Part shown: in pieces, positions 25,601-37,600 of the stretch | Position numbering within the stretch: position 1 is the first letter of the stretch | Layout of the letters: the number at the start of each line of letters is the position of its first letter | Source of the DNA: Rostratula benghalensis | Lineage: Eukaryota > Chordata > Aves > Charadriiformes > Rostratulidae | Length of the DNA: 64,000 nt | NCBI GenBank assembly: GCA_013399305.1 | Contig: VXAI01000139.1 | Span: 1,956,598 to 2,020,597 of the forward strand | Direction: 5' to 3' | Translations under genes and position numbers: made by a program | The notes under the pieces: model-generated | Told to the model about the DNA's origin: nothing | What the model saw: only the letters and a program-made list of their open reading frames with translations | Database searches by the model: none

Positions 25601-28600
25601 AAAATATATATAATTATAGTGATTGGTAGTACTGGCTGTATCATTGTCTGGCTCAGCTCCTCCAGAAATTCAGTGGCAGGATTCTCTAACTCCTTAGATT
25701 TGGTACATACCCATTTTACTGAATTTATATTTTATTTCTAAATGTGTACTTAGGACCTCTGAGGAAACAGGCTATGACATTTTGTTTCTAATCATTTTTG
25801 GGATAGGCATGGCTTTATCAATGTGACTGATTTCAAGTCAAGCTGGCGAAGCGGACTGGCTTTTTTAGCTATCATCCAAGCCTTACAACCAGGTCTAGTT
25901 GATCTGGAGAAGGCAAAATGTAGAAGCAATAAAGAAAACCTGAAAGAGGCCTTCAGAATTGCAGAACTGGAGCTGAATATCCCACGGCTTCTGGAACCTG
26001 AAGGTAAATTGTAGAATCCTAGAATTGTCTAGGTTGGAAGGGACCTTTAAGATCATAACTCTGATAAAAACCATCACTAAACCATGATCAGTGGGGTTTT
26101 TTTTGTTTTGCTTTGTTACCAGGAGTGTAATTAATATAATCCTGTATGTGTTGACTTGCAATACAGGAAAAAATAAGGCTATGCTCATGGTTGAAGTGGA
26201 ACATTGATCTTTACTGTAATGCTCAAACCTGAGGTTCTTTGTTTTATAACACCCACTGTACTAAAGATGTGTCGGATTTTTGAATTGGCAGCAAACGCAG
26301 CAATAATATGCTGAAGAAAGGGTGTGAAACTTTCTTGTTCACAGGAGAAACTTGTTCATTAGTTCCTCATGTAATATTAAAACGTTCCCAAGGAAAAAAT
26401 GTTCATTACATATTAATTTCTGTCAATGGTATGTTAACTGAGCTGCTGCAAAATAAACATGTTTATGCTAATGTGTTTTAATAACAGCAGTTTAGTGTCT
26501 AATTATGTGATTGGCCTAGAGGGCTGTGTAATTATGTAAATGATGTATTGGTTCTTGTAGATGTTGACATTATGAATCCAGATGAAAAATCAATCATGAC
26601 TTATGTGGCTCAGTTTTTGCAATACTCCAGGAATTTGCATGAGCCTGAAGAAGACATGCAGGTATGTCATGTAATTTATCAGTACACATCATTTTTACAC
26701 ATCATGGATGCCAAGACCACTTTCTTTGCCCAGTAACTGACTCGGTAACAGTTAGACAGTAGATCATGATTTGATCCTCTGATTCAGCTACTGACAGGGC
26801 TGAATTGGCTTGAGCCTTCTGATGCTCCTATGTGGTAGTCAAGACTCAATGTGATAAATTTTTGATGATGCAGGTGGAATTGCTGTGTGAGTTGCCTTGT
26901 TTTTTCATTTAAGTGTTACAGAGGACATGTTCAAGCCCTGTTGTCTTTACATGTGCTCTAAAGTCTGTATGTAAATATTGGGGTAGGGGCAGACAGATTG
27001 GCAAATGTGCTATTACATTTAATAGCTCACATGTAAAGCAGATAGAAGCTGTCACTCTCAGATTGCACTGATTGGAAAACCAAGTTTTCTATTCTCTACA
27101 TTCTCCTATGAGAGTCTATGTATTAATTGATTATTCACATATCTCCATACTGATAATGTCCTTTCAATAGCTGTGCAATGAGGCTCAACTTTTAAGATGC
27201 TTTCATATATCCGGGTGCCAGGTTTAAAACTTTAGCCTTGTTCTGTAATAGTGCCTGACCCAAAATTAGTTAGAGTCCCAGGAATTATTGTTTGTTTTTC
27301 AATAGCTTTGAATGGCATTTATCATATGCTCAATGTGTGTTGTTTTTTGGCACAATGTAAATTAAAAACAGGGCATGTAAAATGGAAAAATTAAATTTTC
27401 TGCTCTAATTAACAGGAAAAAGTAAGGGAGGCTATGAGCTGGTTGGCTGCACAGGAGAAGAAGTTAGCAAAGTTGCTGATTGACACAGAGAATGAAACGT
27501 ATTACCAGAAGTACAAAGTAAGTTGCACTCCATATTTAACTGCTCACACAAAAAGAAATATTAAAAATACTCCCTGAAACACAGCTTTTCATCTTCATTA
27601 CCTAAACTGAAGTGTTAAATAAACTTTTAAACAAGGGTTGGAAATATGACAATGAATTTGATAAATGCCCTCAAATGGTTGAGGAAAAGATAGGATAAAA
27701 TTTTTTCTGTTAGGAAATGGATACATGAAGTAAAATTTTCTTTAGTTTATATTGTATCCAGAGTTTGTAATAAAGTCTCCCACGTGGGACTGTGGGAGTG
27801 GGGTGGAATTTTCCCTTTCTCTTAGTGGGCGGAGATAACCATGTCCTGAACACACTGATATTTTATTAAATGCAGATTTTGGTAGTGAGTGGCACCTGTA
27901 ATTTCAGGCCCAAATACTGCCTGGAGACATGTTTGCCTATTCCTCTTTCTTGCTGTCTTGCCTTTCCATGCATCACACCCTTTGAAGTTAATGGAAGTCA
28001 TACCAATGTGTTCAAAGGCAGAACTTGGCTCCATGAGCTCCCATCTTAAAGTTGTCTTCCATGAATTACCCTTCCTTTTTATCCCCAGGAAATGATGTCA
28101 TTTATGGAATCATTCAACCAAGAAAAAAAACCCTTTCTGCCTGTGTTGTTATCAAAACGAAGTGAAGCTGAGCTGAGTGAAAGCCAGCAGCAGATGCAAG
28201 AAGAGTGGGATAAACTGATCTCTCAGGTCAGAGGCATTTCTAGCTCTCTTTGTTACCACCAAAGTTGTGTTTGATGAAGAATCCCAAGTCCAGCCCAGGA
28301 ACTTGCACAGGGAAATATGGGGAGGTGGTGTATGGTGCCCCAAAGGAGGCAGACAGTGACTGTGTATTGCCCTTCTGCCTCCTGAGCCTCAAAACACTGA
28401 GACATCTGGGAAAAATAACCAGTATCTGATTATCTTTGAGCGCTCTTCTGATCAAAGGTTTCAGCCTATTTGTGCTTAAAAAGATTCTTTTGGGACATAA
28501 TTATGGCTCAGATAATGATGCAGCTGGGAAAAGTGTGTAAATATATTCTTTCCCATGGCACATACAGTGACATAGTGAGTGAGATTTTGGTTGGTCAGTG

Positions 28601-31600
28601 CTTTGTAATGAGGCTGGCTGTGTTGTCATCTCTCTCTGCTGTAAGTGGGGTGTGTTGGGCCTTGCTGGTTAGTAATTGGTCTTTATGGAAGACATGTTAC
28701 CCTGTCAGTCCCATGATGGAAAGCTGTCCAGAGCATTGCTGTTTCCCCTCTGTTTTGCAACTAATTTACTATAAATTTCCCCGTTGCTGGGTTGTTAGAT
28801 GGTCACCATCCAAGGATAGTAATTGCAAACTCTGTAGTGTTACAGAGATTGAAGGCTGGGGAGCAAATCTGGGTCTTGGGTAAACATAGCTGATATGGAG
28901 CTGACTTCACTGGAAGCTCCTTTTCTAAATGGTGACAGGCGGGGTTTATTTCTGGGATGTCTAGAGCATCAGCTTATGGAACATATATCAGAATCTTGAG
29001 GATGGAAAAGAAAAAAATAGTGAGAAACTTAATAACTTATTTTCCTTTTTAAGCTTGACGAATGGAAAGTGAAGCTGAACCAGATGTTGCCCTCTCCTCT
29101 GGATGGCATTGAAGCCTGGCTTCAGGAGGTAGAACATCTGCAGGCAGAAGATTTGCCTGATTTGCAGGACTCATTTAAAGCAATGCTTGCCTTCAGAGAA
29201 ATAATTGTAATATTTAAGGTATGGTGATCATAAAGGAGCATTCTGACCTAGCAAAGCACTTGTTATGGAATTTCTATTTGACATTTTGGGAAGCGATATG
29301 GATATGTTTATTTTGTGAAGCTCTTCTGAGAATACCTTTGAACAACGATGACTTTTAATTAAGTAACTGCTTGGGTATATAAAGAAGGTTTCTGACTTCA
29401 TTAGGATGAGATTAAATTTCAGTGCTATCTGTATGAGTGAAGTATGGTATTCTTTTTTTTATGTGGTTCTTGCAACTTGTTTGTTAAGTAATACCACAGG
29501 GTAATTACATCCTTATCTTTAAATCTATGCTTAATACATACCTATTCAGAAAAGCACTTAGGCTCAGGGTTGCATTCCAGTGAGTTCACATGGTTTGTGT
29601 GTTTAAAGTTAAGTATTTGCTGAATCACTCTGTAATTCCATTTAAAGCAATGGGAGGTGTTTTGATACCTCAGAACCATACAAGTTATTTATTCTGATCT
29701 TGGAATCTCTATAGTGGTTATAGTTTAAATGGTCTCTGGAATTTGAAAACATTAAAAAGAGTAGATGAGTTGATGTCTGGTTGATATCATAATGCTGTAC
29801 TTGTTTCTCTTATGAGCTAGAGGGAAGCTGGATGTTTTTTGTCCCTGAAGTGAATTTGAAAGAATGGGAAGTTGACGTTCTTGTGAGTGGTTGATAATAC
29901 CACTTTTTTGTACCGTTGACAGTCAGTTTTCACTATGAGAGGGCTATTTAACTGATAACAACTTTGCCAGAATTTAGCCATAAAAGTGTTGGGTTTTGTT
30001 ATTCAGCCTAAGTAGTTAAAGTATTTCTAGGAATGAGACAGAGAGAAATGTCATTGATTTAGGGTTTCTTTTTTTGCAGTTGAATATGTAGATAAAATAA
30101 TTATGTTCCTTAAGTAGAAGGAAGCCAAGATACCTAATTTCTGTCAAATTTGCTTATCCTGATGGAAATACATTCTGTTGAAATATTTTTTTTCCCTCTT
30201 TCCTCCTTTTAGTATGTCTCATGTAGGGATCTTGTTGCCAAAGTAGTGCCATTTAATGGAAATTTTACTTTCACGTAAGATCTAAGAAATTACCCAGCAA
30301 TGCTCATAACTGTCTGACTGAAATAGAAATACTATTTAGGTTACAAAATCAAGTGTTTAAAACCTGTGTGCTGTTTTTGGTGTTGAGGGCTGTCCCAGGA
30401 TTTATCCATTTCCATTAGCACGCTTTGTGGCAGGTTTTATTACACAGAAAGGAACTTTTAGCATATTTCTTTATATGTCACTTATGTATATGCTTACATT
30501 CTGTGCAATGCACTTTATTGTTTATTTTCACATTGGGAATTTGGTGCTGAGACACACACCTATACAATATTCCCCAACCATGATATCAGCCATAAGAAGC
30601 TAAATGCGATATGCTATCAGCATGGTGTTAGATGAAAGTTTATTGAACAGTCAAATTAAGTATCAAGCAAGTATAACATAATGTGTTGATATTCAACAGT
30701 TTTTGCTGTCAGTCTTTGCAAAGAACAGCTTAATATCCTGAAACCTTTACAATGACATTTTTTGGTCCTAAAGATGATAGTGAAAGCACAGAAAAAAACT
30801 GATAGCATGAGTACTGTACATTCATGTCCCTTATATTTAACTAGATGCACAACAATAAGAGAAATCAGTGCACTAAGTGTGCACTTTAGAAGGTGACAAG
30901 TTAAATACTTTCACTGCACTTTAATGAGTAAAGACACTGGGAGATTGCCTTGTGCTGACTATTTCTTAATAGCTCTCGCTCTAATGACAGGTGACTTGCG
31001 GAGTCCCAGATGAAATACTCTATAATTAAAATGAATGGCTTACTCTGTCTTTTTCTTCCCAGGGACTGATGGATTGTTTTGATTCTCACTTGGACACCCT
31101 TCAATCATTTAAGAATGAAGATGAGAAGAATATGCCACTAGTCTTCCCTGAAAAGTTAGAGGAAATGAAAAGAAGGTTGTGACCCTCAAATTCCTTCTAC
31201 CTTGTCTATGTTGTATTCTAGCTCTGATACTGACTTGCTCTGCTATTCTGAACAAAGCACATAATTTATCCATGCCTTGCAGAAAAAGAGCATTTTCTAC
31301 CTAAGCACAGATTGACTGCTAAGCAGAGCAAGCAGGTTCACTCATTGGTTCAATGAATATCTAATTATGGGTACAAAGTCCACAGGACTTTTTCGGATGC
31401 CCTTTGCTGGTGTGGATAGGAAACACTCACTAAATGTAGGAAACATGAATATTCTGAATGTAAAAATTGCTCGGAGTGGGGGGTGGGTGGGTTCTCTCTC
31501 TCTGATTTTTTTATTTCCACCTTTTAAAATCACTGAGATCTACAGGTTGTGCCAACCCATATAGCTGTTGGAGGATATTTTAAAAAATGGCCAGTGAATC

Positions 31601-34600
31601 TGTGTGTGTAACCTGAGACCCTTTGACACATAGATGGCAGATGCCCCTTTTCTGAGAATTTTTTTTTTTTTCATAAATTGAGCAGTCAATATCGACTCAA
31701 AATGGTTGCTACTTAAGAAAACCCAACCAAACAACCCCCCAAAACCCCAACTATTGTTACCTTAAAATTTTATTCCTCTCATAACAAAATGATGTTTACA
31801 TGTGTGTAGTTCTGAGTTTTTAGGCTTAAAACCTAACAAATTAATGCTTTCTCTATTCCATTTTTTTTGAATGTTTCACTGTTTGCAGATTTATTAATAT
31901 TTGTTTCACAAACTCCAACACCTTTCTTGAATACCATTATGGACTGTGCTCAGCTATTGCCAATGAGGTGATGTTAAAGCTAAACATCTGGGACATGAAA
32001 TATGGGACAAAAGAGTCTGTGGAATCACTGCTGGAAAATTGGAATGTAAGTTTAAAATACACGCGTTGCACTCTGACAATAATTATTCTTCCCCACTTCT
32101 CCTTTGATTCAAGTTTGTGACTGTCTTCATCTGAAGATACTACAATAGTTGGTAGAAGCATTGTAAACTTGTGAGATCTGATATTTATGCAAAGAAGGAC
32201 AGATAGACTTATGCAGAAGCTTTCTCCTTGTCTTACCGTTTCCCTCTGAGAGGTTCTGTCTTCACTTTGGCGAAACAGAGTGAGCTGTGACTGTGTGCAG
32301 TTTTCTCACTGCCGTTTTTTATTCTTTATTGGGAAGATTTCTTTTTTCCTAGACTATTTACTGGGCCAGGAGTAGCAGCTGTTCCCTGACTCAAACCTCT
32401 GTGGTATAGTTCAGTAGCTGTTGTCTTCAAAAGCAACCATTACCCCCAGCGCTGGCTAATACTGCCTTTTGCTGGTGCCCCTTCCTTTTCCGTCTTCCAT
32501 ACCCCTTATGCTGTGTAATGATTATGAATAATTTTCTTTTGATCTACTTTGTACTTGGCTTCTGAGCTTGAGTTATTAAAATTATGGAGGGGGATGGATT
32601 ACCCTGCCCCAGATACTGCCAAACATGCATCAAGAATAGGGGCAGAGAGGTGAAAATGCTGATGCCATCATTTGTAAGAGTGGGGAGCTCTGGACTGAGA
32701 TGCAGTTCAGACAGAGTGGGGCTGAGCATCAACCCTCATTCCCTGGATGAACATTCAAAGCACAAGTCTCCTCATCTGCTCCCATTTCTCCCTCTCTTAT
32801 TCTTTCCATTCCTGGTTTGGATTTTACTTGGTCTGTGGCAGGAAGTAGGTATGTTGATATTTCTGTGAGTGCAAGGAAAGCCACTTTTCACTTTCATCAC
32901 TTTTTTAACTTTTGTCACTAAATTCTACCTGACTTGTTCTAGATGATATTTCTTAATGTTGCTGTAGGGCTGTAACACTTTGAAATATGCAGTCCTGATT
33001 CATGCATGGCTGTAACTCAGGCTATGGCATTCAGGATTTAGAATTTCCATTTAAGTTACTGCATGAGCAGATAAAAGAACAGCCTGCTTCAAATTAAAAG
33101 GTGCAGATGAGTTGCTGGATGGACTTCACTCAGCTTACATTTAGCCTGCAGGTTATAGCCTCATATTTAAAAAAAAAAGTATCCCAAGTCTCATTTCCTA
33201 CTTAGTTTTATGTGTTTTAGTGTTACCCATGCCAATTACTTTTCACTTTGTGCAGAATTTCATTGAAGAAAAGAGGCTTGAAACAATACTAGAAGATGCT
33301 ACTCGCATCTGTGAAGATCTGAAAAACAAAGCCATTAACAAGCTTGATATAGGTAAGTTTGTGTGCATAAACTGGTATAAAGACCTCTATTTTGAACTCA
33401 TGTGCTGTCACCAGTTTTACTTCCCACTATATTTTGTGTAAAATACTGCTTCCATGAAATTAACCTCCCTGTTTTCAAATATATAACAATATTCCCTATT
33501 GTCCTAGCTGGAGATCCTCAAGAAATGAGCAAACTTTTAAAGACGGTGGAGTCAAAGATATCTACGTGCAGAGACTATATTTCCAGTGTAAATAACACTC
33601 TACAGAAAGTCCTGTCCTCCTGGAGTAATTATACAGAAAACATTCACTTACTAAAGATGTGGCTAGAAGAAAAGCGAAATGAACATCCAAAAGAGGTATG
33701 TGGTTGGATTTCTTTTTGTAATGACAGACAGAGATACTTGGAAGCCTCCTGGAAGAAAAATATTATACATTACAGTGGTTGTTGTCATTGCTTTTCTGTT
33801 CCCCATTTTGCAAATAAACTTTTGGCAGGGTTCTGCTTAAAATGATTTCAGTGCCTCTGTCTAGATCCCTACAGAGATCCTGGCAAAGTGGAATTCAGTA
33901 CACAGTTCCTTAAATGAAGCTGGAAACTATCTCATCAAAGTCAGCAAAGAGCAAGTTGGGTCAAATATTGCCAAAGAGTTGAAGAAACTGAACAGGAGAT
34001 GGGCTAAGTTCATCAAACGGACACATTTTGTAAGTTACTAGTTTCATATGACTCTTTTGCTATGCAGCCTTCAAAATCATATTTTCTAGATTTTTCAATT
34101 TGATAATCAGAGGTTAATAAATCTATTAGTCTGCTCAGAATTGCCTGTTTCAAAAGAGGAGGAATGGAGGATACACAGAGGCATTCAATTTTTAGTCTTT
34201 ATGATTCAGTTAAATGCTCTTTCTGACATGATGGAAAATGTTCAGTTTTTTGAACGGAAATTTTAAAACCACATATAAAAGGAAATCTTATTGCAGGATA
34301 AAGTTCTTTATTCAGTTCTGGAGATGGAAGTAATTGATTTGTTAAGAGCTTGTGAGCCTTTGCTAAATTGTACAATCTCTGCCTTGGCTAGTAGAAAATA
34401 ATGCTTGCTGCACAGATATTTCTAGTGTTGCACAACTTTACACCAGCTCACTTGACAGGTTTTTAGTCTGCCGTGAATTCATATACAACCTGCTTAATAT
34501 TACATACATTGCATTTCCTAGAACACTTTCACAAGAATGACATATTTACTCCGCTTGGGAACATTAGAATATCAGGAATTGGGAATATTATTAATTTTCT

Positions 34601-37600
34601 GAGTTGAGCCTTTCATTGACTTCATTGAAGGTCCTGCTGTGACAAGAAGTGGTGGCAAAAAATTATAATGCTGTTGTAGGAGATGAGCTTCATGAGAATG
34701 CAGAAAGATCAGAGGAAACATGTTTCTATGAGTGAGGGAAATCTGGAGTGCCCTAGAAAAATCTGTAGTAAGAGTTGCTTTTAGGAAATACATTCAGAAA
34801 GCAGAGACAAAGAGGCTTCTTCCAAGGGCTGAAGGACACCAGGAGTTATTTTTCTGGCATTGCTTAGGACATTATGGCTATAATTTATAATATATTTGGT
34901 TTTATCTATGAAAAGGCAAGGACAAAGGCTTGAGCTCTCACTTGTGACTGCCAGTACTTCTAAACTCTTAGCACACTTCCTGCTCTGGATTTGACCAATA
35001 ATGGCTATCGCTCTCTTGGCTAATTCCCTGTCATAGCTGGGGGGGATGCTCCAGCCCAGGAGTTATTCTTCATAGTAGTGTGGCTGTGGCTGCTTGCTTA
35101 TAGAGGAGGGAGCAGGCCATACAGGCACAGGTTGTGCTGTCCCACCTGCTCTCATGTTGGAAGAACTGAGTCTTGTGTGATGTATTTGCTGATATTTCTC
35201 ATTTATTTCTCCTTTGTTCCGCATTGGGTCCAAAAGCTGGAAAGGATAGCGGGGAGACACATGAACTCATGACGGGTATGAACATCTTCCACCATTCTTT
35301 GTTTATAGCTTGGTGAAGAGAGCACAGATGCAGCTGAAAGAAACAGGGAGCTTCCAGGGAACCTGGAGAAAATGGAAGGGCTCCTTGAAGCGGTGGACAG
35401 CTGGGCAGCAGAGATTGGACGCTTGCTTGGTGAGATCAGTCATGAGAGGCCTGTGCAACCTGAGATGGAGGAACATTTGCAGGTGAAAATGGCAATACAC
35501 TGCTTAAAATACTTGTTGATGAGACTTATCTTCCAGCAGAGGTTACTGGCTGGGGTAAAATGAACTGTTGTCAGTGAAGCAGAAACGAATGTGGATTTTG
35601 TGCTGTATGTAACACTGGTAAAAATTCAAGGCAACACTACTGTTTTGATGTCATTTGCCAGGATCGCTCCCAGATGAGCTATAAATTATTCTTCCAACAG
35701 CAATGTGTCCAGATGACAAGCAAGTGCCAATGAAGTTCTTGTATTTGCAAGGTGCCAAGTCGAGAATTTCTCTTGGTCATACTTTCTATCATCTACCCTG
35801 CAGTGTATGGGAAAGCTTGGCTGTATTCGGTGTTTACCTGTCAAAAATGAGTACTTGAAGTATTTTCAGCAGCATGCTGGGTAATTTGTGCATCTCATTT
35901 ATAGGTAGTTGCTCTAGACATCCACAATTGATAAAATTGATAAAAATCAACACTGATTAATTTCTTGTTACTTCCACTAGCCTTTATTGTTCCCCATGTC
36001 TCTCTGCCTGGGGTTATTGTTTCCTCACCCTAGCAGATAGCAGGTGGAAATATGTATATATAACTCAGCAGTGTCACTATAAAGTCTGTTTTTTCGCCTG
36101 CCAGTGAAGGTAAGACTGAACAAAGATGCCAAGCTTTGCACTGGAGAGAAGCTGAAGCACTGTCCTATGTTGCTTTTTTTTTTAATTTCTGCAGCAGGGC
36201 CAGTATGATTTCATGGTCAAAAGGCAATGACCAGAAGGAGGTTTGATCGGAGCTCTTCTGTCTAAGGGCTAAAATTAAGCGGAGACCTTTGATACATTAA
36301 ATCCACCTGCAATAACTGTGAACCAAAGTTGCTATTAGTTTACTTTTAGTTTGTTGTGCCTTTTTGCACTGTGTTCAGTTGACAGGGTTAGGAGAGTCAG
36401 CTTTTTGAAAAGAATCTATTAATCTTTTTGTAATTGTGGGCCTATGTTTATAAAACAAGCCTCATTTTGCAGTGTGACACTAGTTTAAAAACAACGAAGT
36501 GACAAAAGACACCTGGAAGTACAGCCTCCAAAAATGTGACTGCTGTTGTATCTCTCTGTCTGTGAGCAGAAGAGATCAGGTTGCTTATTACCTGCGGTGC
36601 AATAGGTTGAGATCCAGAATAAAGCAGGGTTTATCTTTAGTAGAATGCTAATTGACAATTTCAAACAGGAAAACTTGTTGAATATTCATAGATCAAAACA
36701 GCTCTAATAATGACATTTCATGATAAGTATTTAAATATGGCACACTATTTTTGCATAAAAAATACGCTGCTGCTTCCTGCCCTTTAATACTAAATACCAC
36801 AAGAAAATACAAACCTTGTATTATGTGCTTATTTTTGGATGACTTAATGATCAGACGCGTATCCAAATGCGTGGTTTGTACATTCATTTGGAAAGCTGTG
36901 TGGATGGGGGAGTGCATTTAACAAAATACTTCTCTCAGGCGAAGACATGGGAGGTATCACATTGACATAAAGGCTGTTACAGCAAACGGAATCCCCTGTG
37001 GATGGCAGCAGATTTCTTTCTGTCTACACAGAGATTTTACAGTGCCATTCCCTGGTCATAACTGGAACATAAGATTTTTCCTCAACCAAATACTGACTAT
37101 CCATGGTCAAGGCTGTCTTGTTCATTCAATTCCTTTAAGTAAAAAGACATAAATACTGTAGAAGCTTCTAATGCTTTTCATTCAACCAGAGCTTGGCTGC
37201 AAGGGGAACCTCGTGCCAAGAACAAGTTGTGGCAGCAGAAGAGGTATTGCAATCCCTGATGCAAAATGTTTCAAGTCAGGTGTCCCAACAGCATTCTTAC
37301 ACCGCTGGGCTGCAGACACGAATTAAAGAAGCCAGAGACAAAATAAAGGTACTCCTTTTTTATTGTTATTGTACTTTGTACGTGCAGGCATCTCTAATTT
37401 TAGCATTATGTGATTAGGAAGACTTTTTCATTCATGTAAAATAAAAAAGGGTTTATACTGTTGGAATCAGTCTCCTAGACTCTTGCTGGAGCAAAAACTA
37501 GAACATTTCTAAGATAAGTTTTTCAAGTTGAGATATTCAAGTGATGTTATGAAGCAATAGCTTTATGTAATTATTGATACTTGGGCATGCTCTGAAAAGA

